Positions 1 to 10,169 of a stretch of DNA of 64,000 nt are shown piece by piece. The translations under genes were made by a program, and so were the position numbers. Each line of letters starts with the position of its first letter. Position 1 is the first letter of the stretch. Source of the stretch: Sorex araneus (Eukaryota > Chordata > Mammalia > Eulipotyphla > Soricidae). The DNA lies in assembly GCF_027595985.1 (NCBI RefSeq), contig NC_073304.1:213434500-213498499 (forward strand). The letters are read 5' to 3'. The notes under the pieces are model-generated. The model saw only the letters and a list, made by a program, of their open reading frames with translations. It was not told the DNA's origin and did not search any database.

Positions 1-288
1 TTGATCAAGTGAGTGCCAGTAACGTCTTTATTTGTCCCTGTCATGTGCTAGTGTAGCCTAATGGTATCTGCTCGCTCCAGGAACACAAAGAGCCTCAAAC
101 TATTCGTTCAGGGTCTTGACGAAAAAGTCTGATTATCTCGTAGGTGAGCGGCCACGCGATCTTTTGACATCCTGTGGAAACCAGTCAGTAACAGCTCTAG
201 TCCAGCAGTCGTCTCTAAATCACATTACGTGTACTGCCCATCTGATTTTTGATGCCTTGGCAAATGAGACAGAGTCCCTGATTCTTGA

Positions 289-579
289 TCATCGATGGAG
301 GTCAGAACTCCGGATTCCTTCTCTCACTTGAGTGAAACGTGATACTCCGAACATAGCTCTTTTGATTTCTCTTTGGAATACCCTAATAGCGTTCTCATCC
401 TGTTCTCGTAGGGCCCAGGTCTCTGAGGCATATATTAGTGCAGGAAGAATGGTGGACTCGAAAAGATGTCCCTGGAGCCAGAGGTTCTTTGTCCTCTTAA
501 CAACTTCTTCGACGCTCTTGAAGGCGTTCCACGCTGCTCTCTTCCTTCTGTGCAGTTCTGGCACCAAGTCATTCCTCAT
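289..579 (-). pseudogene. RTE C-terminal domain fragment
   Basis: A 96-codon open stretch with the segment that follows RT in RTE proteins: RRKRAAWNAFKSVEEVVKRT, then LPALIYASETWALREQDENA, then GVSRFTQVREGIRSSDL. Further decayed matches (VTDWFPQDVKRSRGRPPTR and a final RDK-RRYW-like end) continue to position about 10. Confidence 0.85.
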
Positions 580-834
580 GTTGATTTCTCAACCCAGGCA
601 CACACAGGGCAGCCATGCTGCATTCGGAGATGTTTGTTCCATTGAGAGCAAATGGAGCGACAGGGACTAGTTCGATTTTCATGAACATTGTCTTGGTGAG
701 ATTCAGCTGCAGTCCGACCTTTCCACACTCTGGTCGAAGTCGGCCAGCATTTGTGCTGCTTGGCTAATGTTTGGCGTTATGAGAATGATGTCATCAGTGA
801 AGCCTAAGTAATGTAGCTGCCAACCATCTATCTT

Positions 835-1099
835 TTCTTTTTAATTTTTTTCTTGAATAATTTTTTTAATTCTTTTATTGAATCACCATGTGGAAAGTTA
901 CAAAGCTTTCAGGTTTAAGTCTCAGTTATACAATGCTCGAACACCCATCCCTTCACCAGTGCACATATAACACCACCAAGAATCACAGTATACCTCCTCC
1001 CCACAACCCCACCTCCCCAGCCCCCCACCCCGCCTGTGTAACTGGTAAATTTCACTTTACTTTCACTTTACTTTGATTACATTCAATATTTCAACAACG
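835..1099 (-). mobile_element. 5'-truncated L1 3' end inserted in the RTE
   Basis: Reverse-oriented L1 tail: T-rich start, then the complement of 'ggtgattcaataaaag', which also ends the L1 copies at 25.15 and 25.85 kb. It is bounded by a perfect 12-bp target-site duplication, accatctatctt, at 823-834 and 1,100-1,111. It therefore entered after the RTE. Confidence 0.85.
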
Positions 1100-1138
1100 A
1101 CCATCTATCTTCACTCCAATTCTTTCCCATTCCAGTCG

Positions 1139-1483
1139 TCACATGACGTTCTCAAGGGTGGCACTGAAGAGTTTCGGTGAAATGGTATCACTCTGCTGAA
1201 CCCCTCTCTTTACGTCGATGGTCACTTCCTTGTAGAATGGTGAGATCCTAGTGGTGAACCCGTAATACAGCTCGCAGAGGATCCTGATGTGTTGAGTTTG
1301 AATGCCCTGTTTGGCTAAGGCTTCAATGACCACTTCGGTCTCAACAGAATCAAAGGCTTTCTTTAAGTCGATGAACGTTAGACAGAGTGGCATCTTGAAC
1401 TTTTGCAAAATTTCAATGAGCTTGGTCACCATGTGGATATGGTCAATTGTACTGAGTCCTTTTCGAACCCGGCTTGCTCGCAT
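1139..1483 (-). pseudogene. RTE reverse transcriptase core fragment
   Basis: A 114-codon open stretch carrying the central reverse transcriptase motifs: STIDHIHMVTKLIE, then LTFIDLKKAFDSVE (motif A), then the GVQQSDTISPKLF box (family usually GVRQGDTISPKLF). It has no start of its own and is an internal piece of the 1-2,490 element. The next segment, with FTDD instead of YADD, lies beyond the inserted L1 near 790-830. Confidence 0.85.
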
Positions 1484-1938
1484 GGTTGTCCTTCACCTAG
1501 TGTTCTGCCTATTCTATTCAGGATGACTCAAGTAAACAATTTGTAGATGACAGACAACAGGCAGATTGGGCGATAGTTGCCGATGTTGTGGATGTTTCCT
1601 TTCTTGAACAACAGAATGGTCCTGTTGGTTTTTCATTGGGATGGAACCTTGCATTCGGAGAGGTAGCATGTGAAGAGCTGAACCAGTGTGTTGACGAGTA
1701 CTGGCAGCAGATTCTTCAGGTGTTCGGGTCTGATCTTGTCTGGACTGGGTGCTGTACGCGTCTTTACCAATAAAATGGCGTGTCGGATTTCGGAAGGGAG
1801 AACGTTGGGAACGACATATCCATCCTGCAGAATTTGTTATGTGGGCAGGTGGACATGGCTATCGAAGATATCTGAGCAGGAGTCGTGAATAATCCTCTCC
1901 ATTGCCCTTCTGGAAGATGTGATAGATCCATTAGGACG

Positions 1939-2406
1939 TCAGAGGGCATTCACCCGGGTCTTGTAATTGGTGAAGGACAGGCAAGCGTTATGAATACTTT
2001 TCCTGGTTTCTGCCACATCAGCCAACACTGCTGCCTTCTCTCTTTGAGGTCTTCCTTTATTGCTTCTGCACAGCTTTTCGAGCTCGGACGTTAGCTTGTA
2101 ATTGCCTGCGGCTCGTGCCAAACCACGTTGGCGAATGAGCTCGAGAGTTTCCAAAGATAGGCATCTGTTTGTGGCTTTCCCACTCTCGGCATTCCTTGTG
2201 CAGTCATGGAGGTGTTGAACCAGCTGATTGTATTCTTCGTCGATGTTGTCAACGATGGCATTTTCCCATGTTGCCGCAATAGTGCCAAACAACTCCCAGT
2301 TGGTGGTCATTCTGGGAGTTCTCTTCTTAAATTTAAACTTTGCAGTCCTTTCTCCACGCTCTGTGAAGTAGAATTTTGCACGAAGGAGATGATGGTCCAA
2401 TCCCAT
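1939..2406 (-). pseudogene. RTE endonuclease-RT linker fragment
   Basis: A 155-codon open stretch that starts at the last endonuclease motif (LDHHLL, family SDHRLL) and continues through a Lys/Arg-rich linker typical of the region between the APE endonuclease and reverse transcriptase in RTE elements. It is collinear with the RT fragment downstream on the same strand. Confidence 0.75.
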
Positions 2407-2493
2407 TTGGAATTTTGGGATAACAGCAACATCGGTCAGGCAAAACCGTCAATTGAATATGATGTGGTCCCGTGCGGCCGCTATTGCAGCTAT

Positions 2494-2703
2494 GCAACTT
2501 CATATCTCTTCATTCTCAGCAACAGAAAACTAATTATCAAATGATTCCTTGTCAGCAGGGCTGTTTTTCGGGGGGAAACTCCAACAACAATAGTGAATTT
2601 TGTGTTGAAATATGGAATGTAATCAAGGTAAAGAGAAAGTGAAGTGAAATTTATCAGCTACATAGGCGGGGGTGGGGGGTGGAGGAGGGGGTGGGAGGTA
2701 TAC
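2494..2703 (+). mobile_element. L1 3'-UTR fragment
   Basis: Closely matches 24,776-25,010 over its length, including 'ggaatgtaatcaaggtaaag' and the following G-rich run with 'gggatgtatac'-like end. It abuts the broken 5' end of the RTE and may explain that truncation. Confidence 0.75.
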
Positions 2704-2710
2704 CTCTTTT

Positions 2711-2862
2711 AGTGTTTTTGAGCTGCACCCAGCAATGCTCAGGGGTTACTCCTGGCTCTGCACTCAGAAATGATTCCTGACAGAGCACACACAGGATGCT
2801 GGGGATTGAACTCAGGTTGGCCGCGTGCAAGCCAAGGGCCCTACCTCCTGGACTGTCTTTCC
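2711..2862 (-). repeat. Shrew SINE
   Basis: Reverse copy: 'gctgcacccagcaatgctcagg' core, then the head at the right end. Diverged, with no clear tail. Confidence 0.7.
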
Positions 2863-3707
2863 AAACCCTTTCTCTTAAGGTCTCAGCTTGGGGTGGGAAG
2901 AGCCCTGAACCCCTTATGGATGCCCTGCTCTTCAGGCTACAGCCCGGCCTGGCCCCCCTGGAGGCTGACACAGCAAGCCTGAGAGTTAATGGGGCCGTCT
3001 GAGAGTCACACCTGCCCAGAAAAACCCCTCCTGGATGGGGGGCCTGAATGCGCCCCCCCCGGGATGGAGACATCCCCCCTGCTCTCTCTCTCACTCCTCA
3101 AGTGCCCGCTGGCCCTTTGCAGTGATGTCCTTGTGTTTATCTATTTATCCCACTGGCTGCCTCTGTTGTCACCGCCCTGTTCTTATGGCTCCAGCTCTTC
3201 CCTCTGGGCACCACACCTTAGCCTTGGCCCTTGTGCTGCACCAGCTCCCCCCCGCCACCCCCCAGCCCTGCAACACCATCCTAGAATGCCACGTGCCCTG
3301 TGGGGGGTCCTGCCAGCCCAGCCCGACCCACCAGCCCAGATCTGGAGGGAGCACATGACAGGGAAGAGTGTGAAGCCAGAGCAAACAGAGCTGACAGAGG
3401 GGGAAACCTGTTTGTTTTACCTCCTGGCACTTATTGCCAGGAGTGGAGGCTCTCGGGACCCAGGCCAAAGGCCTGCAGGCGGACCCTGCCCCCGCCCGTA
3501 GACTGGAATCCACTCAGGTCCCGGGCAAGGTTCTTCTTCCTCCTCCCAGAAGTCACCTGGGAGAAGGGTGATTACCTGCAAGCTGTCCTTGGAACTTCAG
3601 GGATGTCCCCTGCCTGCCGATGACCACAGCTTCCCTGGGCAAGGAGCCGTCCCAGCCACTACCACCCCCCACCCCCGCTGCAAGGCAATCCTCAGAATCA
3701 AAACTAA
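2863..3707. other. Unassigned intronic stretch
   Basis: GC-rich, proline-biased in every frame, with no splice-bounded exon or repeat that I recognise. Confidence 0.5.
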
Positions 3708-3895
3708 GAGCTGGAGGGAGAGAGCAGGCATTTAGGCGCTTGTCTTACATGTGGCCAGCCCAGTGCCGATCCCCAACACCACATACGGTCCCCCAAAGCA
3801 CCTCCAGGTGTCATCGCTGAGCACAGAGCCAGGAGTAATCCCTGAGCACAACCAGTATGGCCCCAAAACAACGACCAAAAAGACAGAAGCAAAAC
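3708..3895 (+). repeat. Shrew SINE, old
   Basis: Diverged head (gagctggagggagagagcagg), then 'gagcacagagccaggagtaa' and an A-rich end. Confidence 0.65.
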
Positions 3896-3987
3896 TGAAA
3901 GCAGATGCTACTTTTATTGCAATCATGGGGTTGGCCCTCCCCGACAGGCATTTGATGCCAGGCTGATCCTAGGCCCTCAGAACAACG

Positions 3988-4165
3988 TCATGGGGCGGGG
4001 AGATGGCTCGAAGGGCTGGGGCATGTGCTCTCATGCGGAAGCCCCAGGCCTGGTCCCCAGCACCGCTGGGAGCAGCTCCGAAGGCAACAAGTTAGGAGCA
4101 GTGTCTGAGCATCATCAGACATTGCACCCCCGCAATGCCCCAACTCCAAAAGGGAAAGCTACCAA
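3988..4165 (+). repeat. Shrew SINE, 'gatggctcgaagggctgggg' subfamily
   Basis: An older head type ('gagatggctcgaagggctgggg') also found near 8,040, 10,180, 10,690 and 12,215. Confidence 0.6.
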
Positions 4166-4321
4166 TCATCAACAAGGACACAAGACAAGCAACTGCCTAC
4201 GCTTGTAAATTTTGTTTCATAGGTTAAAAAAAAATCAATTTTGACTGTATTTCAGAAAAACCCACAATGCATGAGGACAAATGGCCTATACCTGGCTCAA
4301 TAAAATGAGTCAAAGCTATGA

Positions 4322-4465
4322 ACAGAGTAGCTGGGAAGCTGGCTCAAAGACTGGGCACAGTTGGGAACCCTCGGATTGGCACACGTGGGTACCAAGGATT
4401 TGAACTCAAGACCCCACGCTCGCCAGACAAATGTTTTAAGCCACTGTGTCATGTGTGCTCCCAGG
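4322..4465 (-). repeat. tRNA-like SINE of a different family
   Basis: On the minus strand it shows A-box-like 'cagtggcttaaaacat' and B-box-like 'gagttcaaatcc', spaced as in tRNA-derived SINEs. The body differs from the common shrew SINE. Confidence 0.4.
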
Positions 4466-4477
4466 TGAAAATGTCGA

Positions 4478-4651
4478 CTTTTTCTTTGGTTTTGGAGCCA
4501 CATCTGGTGGTGTTCAGGGCTCACTCCTGGTTCTGTGCTCAGGGATCACTCTTGGAGGTGCTCCCGGGACTATCTAGCACACCAGGTATCAAACCGGGAT
4601 CGGCTGCATGCAAGGCAACTGCCCTGCCTGCTGTACTATCTCTCCGCCCCC
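4478..4651 (-). repeat. Shrew SINE
   Basis: Starts 'tttggttttggagccacat', ends at 'tactatctctccgcccc'. Confidence 0.75.
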
Positions 4652-5121
4652 ACAAAAGCCAACTCTTCAACGTGGCAATGGCACAAGCCAGAGACACGGC
4701 CATGAGAGCCGTCTCTGCGGCAGGCGGGAGGGATCACAGCGCCCTGCAGGAGTCTTCGTCCACGGACTCAAACATACACAGTGGAGTGCAGAGGGGCCCT
4801 GTGTGCCACACAAGGGCACACAAATGTGAACGAAGAGCACTAATTACTTGCATAACAGGATTCGAAGTGCTTTGCAAATGACGCAAAGTGCAGTTTATAT
4901 GTTCCGAGACATTTTAACGTCAAGGCGCTCTCTGCCTCGGCATGATACGTTGACGGCAGCTCTCTGGCAAGGAAGGAAGGCTGCGCAAACCTTAGAGATG
5001 GCACTTCCGCCGGGTCCCAGATGTCTTCTTTCCTTCATTTCTAATATTCTGTGATAGGTGTTTGCTATTTTATCATGTGATGGTGTTTTAAACTATTTTT
5101 GCACATAAATTTTTATCCTAC
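4652..5121. other. Unassigned intronic stretch
   Basis: No gene, repeat or regulatory motif that I can support. Confidence 0.4.
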
Positions 5122-5309
5122 GGGGCTGGAGCAATCGTACAGCAGGCAGGGCATTTGCCTTGCACACGGCCGTCCCAGGTTCGATTCCCAGTATCCCATA
5201 TAGCCCCCTGAGCACTGCCAGGAGTAATTCCTGAGTGCACGAGCCAGGAGTAACCCCTGAGCATTGCCTGGTGTGACCCAAAAAAGCAAAAATAAATAAA
5301 TAAATAAGT
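5122..5309 (+). repeat. Shrew SINE with AAATn tail
   Basis: Complete copy, 'ggggctggagcaatcgtaca' to 'gtgtgacccaaaaaagc', then an aaataaataaataa tail. Confidence 0.85.
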
Positions 5310-5311
5310 TT

Positions 5312-5392
5312 CTCCTGTGCCAGAGGTCAAACCCAGGGCCTCACACATACAAGGTATATGCTCAATCACTGAGGCACATCCCCAGTCCCAAA
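5312..5392 (-). repeat. tRNA-Ala-like SINE fragment
   Basis: The reverse complement begins 'gggactggggatgtgcctca', similar to a tRNA-Ala 5' half. About 80 bp. Confidence 0.45.
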
Positions 5393-5609
5393 ATGAACAT
5401 TTTTAGAAGAAAAACACAAGAGGCTGAATGACCACCTGAGAAGGGTGAAGTGTGCAGATGATGGAGCAATTTCCTGGCCTGAGCAAACTGAGACTCACAG
5501 AACCTGTTCTGTAAAGAACTGAGGCCAAGACTTGCATTTCTGCAGTGGCCAAGAGAAAGTGTCCTCTTGCTCAACTCCCAGGCAAGTGGCAGGTAGTAAA
5601 GGGCTCTAG

Positions 5610-5756
5610 GGGCCAGAGAGATAGTACAGTGGGTAGGATGCTTGCTTGCACACGGCTGATCAGGGTTTGATTCCCGGCATCCCATAAGGTCCCCTGAGCA
5701 GAGCCAGGAGTAACCCCTGAGCATCACCGGGTGTGACCCCCCAAAACAACAAAAAT
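5610..5756 (+). repeat. Shrew SINE preceding a GAT microsatellite
   Basis: Head 'ggggccagagagatagtacag'. The A-rich end passes directly into the (GAT)n at 5,757. Confidence 0.8.
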
Positions 5757-5758
5757 TA

Positions 5759-5795
<37 letters not shown>

Positions 5796-5796
5796 C
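5757..5796 (+). repeat. (GAT)n microsatellite
   Basis: About 13 GAT units at the 3' end of a SINE. Confidence 0.9.
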
Positions 5797-6164
5797 GTGC
5801 TCTAGGATAAGACACGGTTCCAGTGCGATCCTCTTAGCTAATGACAGATGAGAGGCAGGCCCGCCTCCCCCCTCCCCCAAGCAAATCCCTCCAATGTTTA
5901 TTATCCAACACACTGTTCTTCCAGCCCCCGGCCCACTCACTGACCCACACACCCTGGAGTGACCTCCTCCTGCTTCCATTTGTGCGGGACATGAGGTGAG
6001 TGGGTGACCTGGAAGCAGTTCTCACTCTGGAATTAAAGGTGGTTGATGCTGGGTCAAGGAGGGCCCTTGGATTCCTGCATATAACCTGTAATCGCTATGT
6101 ATTCTGAAATCCAGTTATAACTTGTAAATGGACCTATAAAGAAGGGGCGATATCTTTGGGGGGT
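5797..6164. other. Unassigned intronic stretch
   Basis: Nothing recognised. Confidence 0.4.
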
Positions 6165-6316
6165 CTGGAGAGTGGGGGAGATGGGCCACACCCAGCAGTG
6201 CTTAGGAATCACCTCTGCTGGTGCTCGGAGGACCATATGCTGTGCCAGAGACGGAAGCCACGCTGGCTGTGTGAAAGGCAAACACCTTCACCGCTGGGCT
6301 GACTCTCTAGCCCGCT
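6165..6316 (-). repeat. Shrew SINE, old
   Basis: Reverse copy: 'gggccacacccagcagtgct' to 'gactctctagccc'. Confidence 0.65.
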
Positions 6317-6476
6317 GCTGATGTCCACATAAACACAAGGTAGCCACTGGAAGAACCAGACTGACTTGATGGGTGGGGGATGCAGCTCAGCAACCATGTG
6401 CCCACTCTGCACTCGTGATGTGCTGGGAGCCCCAACACCCACACACTGACGTTAGGAAAAAGAAGAAAAAAGATGA

Positions 6477-6612
6477 GGCCAGAGAGATAACACAGAGGTT
6501 AAGGCACTTGCCTTGCACGTGACTAGCCCGGGTTTGATCCCCAGCATCCCGTAAGGTCCTCTGAGCCCCACCAGGAGTGATCCCTGAGCACAAAACTCGT
6601 GACTGAAAACAC
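6477..6612 (+). repeat. Shrew SINE preceding GGAA array
   Basis: Head 'ggccagagagataacacaga'. The body stops after 'tgatccctgagcacaaaact', where the microsatellite replaces the tail. Confidence 0.75.
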
Positions 6613-6737
6613 GAAGGAAGGAAGGAAGGAAGGAAGGAAGGAAGGAAGGAAGGAAGGAAGGAAGGAAGGAAGGAAGGAAGGAAGGAAGGAAGGAAGGAAG
6701 GAAGGAAGGAAGGAAGGAAGGAAGGAAGGAAGGAAGG
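6613..6737 (+). repeat. (GGAA)n microsatellite
   Basis: About 31 uninterrupted GAAG/GGAA units (125 bp). GGAA is the core of ETS-factor sites; any enhancer role here is speculation. Confidence 0.95.
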
Positions 6738-7339
6738 TTGGCCTAGAGGGAGGAGCGAGCTCAAGGGGCTGGAGTGCATGCAGACCAGACACAGCACAGC
6801 AGATACCCCCCCCCACACACCGCCAAAGTCCTCAGTTGAAACTTTTCTTTTATCAAGGGCTCATGGAAAACAATCATTCAAAACAGATCCCAGACTTACA
6901 TGTGGAACACAAAACCAATAAACTTTTTTTAATATAGGAGAACAAATTTAGGATTTAAGGCAAAGCAAAAACGTGTTTAGCCTTGATGCCATACAACCAT
7001 AATGTACAAAAGGAAAAATGTCATACACTGAACATCATCAAAATTTTAAACCAGCCCCAGCCAACAACAGCAAGTCATCAGCATAAGACCTTCCTGTTTT
7101 CCCCCTCCCGGAGGGAGGGTGTGTGTCTAAAACGGGCTTTCCTCTTACTCCATAGTCTCTCTGTATTCCTGGCTGCTTCTGAAGTAATAACCTTCTATTT
7201 GCACAGCCCATCTGACCATAGACTCCACCAGCAAGACGGCCTGCGGCCCCTTCTTGAATCGTTTCAAGATTCCCTTTGTTGTTGTGCGAAAGGGGGCCTG
7301 GCACACCTGGCCTCAGTGCTTGCTAGGAAACACGCACTT
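6738..7339. other. Unassigned intronic stretch
   Basis: Nothing recognised on either strand. Confidence 0.4.
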
Positions 7340-7425
7340 CCGCTGGATCACATGCTTGGCATGTGGGGTAGAGAGCCTTCAAAGAAGCAGGCTCTCTGCC
7401 TCTGAGCTAACCCCAGCCCCTCCAA
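7340..7425 (-). repeat. Possible tRNA-Ala-like SINE fragment
   Basis: The reverse complement starts 'ggggctggggttagctcaga', like a tRNA 5' half; the rest is decayed. Confidence 0.3.
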
Positions 7426-7826
7426 ATGCTGAATTTCTGACTCACATCCAGAGTTGCTCGGGGGCGACTGCCAGCTTGGGATTTGAAGGTCACTGTCAGA
7501 GATACGGTGGCTGGGGGAGACCAGGAGGTGCCAGAAACGGAAGCTGAAATTCCTGCATGCAAAGCATGTGCTGCCATCCCTGGAGTGACTTGCCCGGATG
7601 CTGTTTTGAACAGCAGCCTCTACTCTCACCTAGCTCCCTTTGAAATGCAATTGGTTCAAGTGGAGGTGTTTTGTATATTACATACCAGTGTGGGAAAACA
7701 TTATGGGGGAGGAAATATCAGATAATCTCTTCAGTGCATGCCAAAATGATATTTGACTTTACTAAGCTAAACATCAGGCTTCCACCCCAGCTCTCACTCA
7801 ATGCTTATTTCGAGAGGCAGCAGGCT
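7426..7826. other. Unassigned intronic stretch
   Basis: Nothing recognised. Confidence 0.4.
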
Positions 7827-7841
7827 GGTGCCAGAGAGATG

Positions 7842-8033
7842 TTTCTTTGGGTTTTTTTTTTTTTTTGGCTTTTTGGGTCACACCTGGCGATGCACAGGGG
7901 TTACTCCTGGCTCTGCACTCAGGAATTACCCCTGGTAGTGCTCAGGGGACCATATGGGATGCTGGGAATAGAACCCGGGTCAGCCACATGCAAGGCAAAC
8001 GCCCACCCCGTTGTGCTATCGCTCCAGCCCCCC
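7842..8033 (-). repeat. Shrew SINE nested in another SINE
   Basis: Full reverse copy with poly-T. A 15-bp duplication, ggtgccagagagatg, at 7,827-7,841 and 8,034-8,048 shows that it inserted into the head of the older SINE that follows. Confidence 0.9.
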
Positions 8034-8165
8034 GGTGCCAGAGAGATGGTTCAAAGGGCTAGAGTGCCTGCTCTGCATGCAGGAGCCCTGGGTTCTATTC
8101 CTGGCACCCCAGAATCCCCTAACACCACCAGAGTGGCCCTCTAGCACCAGGCCCGGAACAAAGCA
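8034..8165 (+). repeat. Shrew SINE, old, hit by 7,842-8,033
   Basis: 'gatggttcaaagggctagag' head type. It lacks the usual 3' end. Confidence 0.65.
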
Positions 8166-8508
8166 CAACTGAAACAATTAAAAACGAACATAAAAATGAA
8201 TGTCGTCAATAAGTACAAATAATGGAGAAGGACAAATACCAGATGATTTCATTCCTTTCTGGCCCACAGAAACAGAACAAGGAAAGATAGTATTGAACAA
8301 CAGATAAGCCCTTGACCTTGGATTACAAAACGGAGGCTACCAAGCAGCGGGGAAGAGGCAGAAGCAGATTCCAAGTGTCAGGAAGACAGTGGTGGAGGGT
8401 CTGGAGCACTTCCGTGGCGGTGAAGGTGTAGTAACTTTGTATATCAAAGCCATAAATGTTGACACTATTGCAGCCAGGTTATCTTAACATCAATAAAAAT
8501 TAAAATTA
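8166..8508 (+). other. Unclassified stretch ending in AATAAA/A-rich tail
   Basis: Ends 'aacatcaataaaaattaaaa', which looks like the end of a retroposed sequence. I could not name the family and saw no coding potential. Confidence 0.3.
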
Positions 8509-8690
8509 GGGGGGACTGGAGCCATAGCACAGTGGGTAGGGCGTTTGCCTTGCATGTGGCCGACCTGGGTTCGATTCCCAGCATCCCATATGGTCCCCCA
8601 AGCACTGCCAGGAGTAATTCCTGAGTATAGAGCCAGGAGTAACCCCTGAGCATCACCGGATGTGACCCAAAAAGCAAAATATAAAAATTA
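8509..8690 (+). repeat. Shrew SINE
   Basis: Near-consensus: 'gggggactggagccatagca' to 'gtgacccaaaaagc'. Confidence 0.85.
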
Positions 8691-8712
8691 AAAAATTAAA
8701 ATTAAAATTAGG

Positions 8713-8880
8713 GGTCAAGGGACCAAAGAGATAGTAGAGTGGGTAAGGCGCTTGCATGCAGTCAGCCTGGCTTGATTCATGGTCCCTTGAGCACCGCACC
8801 AGGTTGATCCCTGAGCACACAACCAGGAGTAGCACCATAGCACCACTAAGTGTAGCCCAAAATCAAACACAAAAGCAAAC
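8713..8880 (+). repeat. Shrew SINE, diverged
   Basis: Head 'gggaccaaagagatagtaga'. A small deletion follows the B box. Confidence 0.7.
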
Positions 8881-8885
8881 AAAAC

Positions 8886-9000
8886 TAGATATGGAGAGAT
8901 AGCTTCATGGACTGAGGCCCAGATTCCATCTCTGGCACTGCATGGTTCCTTGAACACAGCCGGATATGGCCCCCCAACCCACAAAACAGATAAAAGCAAA
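8886..9000 (+). repeat. Shrew SINE, shortened
   Basis: Lacks most of the B-box segment; ends 'atatggccccccaac'. Confidence 0.5.
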
Positions 9001-9018
9001 TGAATGAAAAACCTCATC

Positions 9019-9180
9019 AGGGGCCAGAGAGATAGTACAGCAGGAAAGGTGCTCGTCTTGCGACCAACCCGGGTTTGATCCTTGGCACCCATCTGGTGGC
9101 CTAAGCCCCACCAGGAGCTATTCTGAGTACAGAATCAAAAGGAATCCTTGAGCCCTGCCAGGTGTGGCACCCCCAAAAAT
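9019..9180 (+). repeat. Shrew SINE
   Basis: Head 'ggggccagagagatagtaca'; ends in ccccaaaaat. Confidence 0.75.
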
Positions 9181-9549
9181 CTAATTAGTGTTGCCTTTTT
9201 CTTGTTACTTTCAAGGTATTAGGAAACAAACAAAACTATATGTGTGACTGATATATTTCTAGTGAATAGCTTTATTTTTTAGATTTTTGGTAACCAGGAT
9301 GGGGAGGGGAGGGTAGGAGGGACAGAGAAGTGGGGAGTCAGCATGTTCCTTTATGATGGGGCCAACAGTGAGGTGTTCCCTTTTGGTTTTGTGGTACCAG
9401 GGATGAACTGATGGGCTACGCTCAGCCCTAAACCCACCACCCCCCCACACACACGTATGTGTGTACCACAAACACCACAGCCTGGGGTTCAGCCCCTCAG
9501 TCTCTGGGGGAGCAAGCCAGTGCTTGCAGTGAACCCAAATATCTTTTTC
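9181..9549. other. Intronic stretch with a short repeat piece
   Basis: Near 9,343-9,367, 'gttcctttatgatggggcca' matches 9,863-9,888 almost exactly, so it is a fragment of the unclassified repeat seen at 9.86-10.03 kb. Otherwise nothing. Confidence 0.4.
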
Positions 9550-9720
9550 TTTTTTTTCCGTTTTGGATCACACCCAGCGATACTCAGGGGTTATTCCTGG
9601 CTCTGCACTCAGGAATTACTCCTGGCGGTGCTTGGGGGACCATATGGAATGCTGGGGATTGAACCTGGGTCGGTTGCGTGCAAGGCAAACACCCTACCCA
9701 CTGTGCTATCGCTCCTGCCT
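9550..9720 (-). repeat. Shrew SINE with target-site duplication
   Basis: Bounded by the 16-bp repeat cccaaatatctttttc at 9,534-9,549 and 9,721-9,736. Confidence 0.9.
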
Positions 9721-9859
9721 CCCAAATATCTTTTTCATTGGTTTCTTTTTCTTCTTGTTCATTTCCCTTCACACATTCCTGGAAGTTATGTGAGCTCTTG
9801 GTGTGATTAATATGTTCTGTCTGCACATGAATTCTCTAAGCAAGCAAGAATCTTCTCTT

Positions 9860-10110
9860 CCACTTGTTCCTTTATAACGGGGCCAACTGCACGGCGGGGT
9901 AACGTAACACTGCAGATCCTCCCAGCTTCTCCATGTCAACAAGGTGGAACATTCCCTTCCGAACAGTATCCATTCCTTGACCTTGCCAGCACTCGTCCTT
10001 TCCCGTGGATTTGACTGCTGGTGGCCAAAGGAACGCCTCCCCGTTATGCAAGGGGACCACAAAACAGAGTGGGGCTCTCTCCTTTTTCCTCCTCTGTGGG
10101 AACATTCCGG
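9860..10110 (-). repeat. Unclassified interspersed repeat, copy 1
   Basis: Reverse-oriented relative to copy 2 at 10,257-10,357, with 57 of 66 bases shared over the best block. Copy 1 has about 25 extra bases inside and longer flanks. A third short piece lies near 9,343. No coding potential that I trust. Confidence 0.55.
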
Positions 10111-10169
10111 CAACTTACTGGAAGGACTTTCTGGCTAACAAGCTGAACACCTGTTTTAAGAGTGATGCA

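Larger units (their letters stand above)
1..2490 (-). mobile_element. RTE-clade LINE, 3' part, decayed and interrupted
   Basis: Read on the minus strand from about 2,490 to 1, the pieces run in RTE order. First comes the end of the APE-type endonuclease (SDHRLL-like box seen as LDHHLLRAKFYF, near 2,400), then a linker (1,939-2,406), then the reverse transcriptase (FIDLKKAFDSVE near 1,360; GVQQSDTISPKLFSATLE near 1,150-1,200). The catalytic YADD box has become FTDD near 805. The C-terminal domain follows (LPALIYASETWALR, MFGVSRFTQVREGIRSSD, 289-579). Stops and frameshifts break it throughout, and an L1 sits at 835-1,099. The 5' half is missing; the 3' end runs to or past position 1. The family resembles the shrew RTE described as RTE1_Sar. 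It is dead as a coding unit. Confidence 0.85.

Noticed and set aside
6387-6937. Open frames of repeated FLPS/GRKE units
   Set aside because: Direct translation of the (GGAA)n microsatellite.
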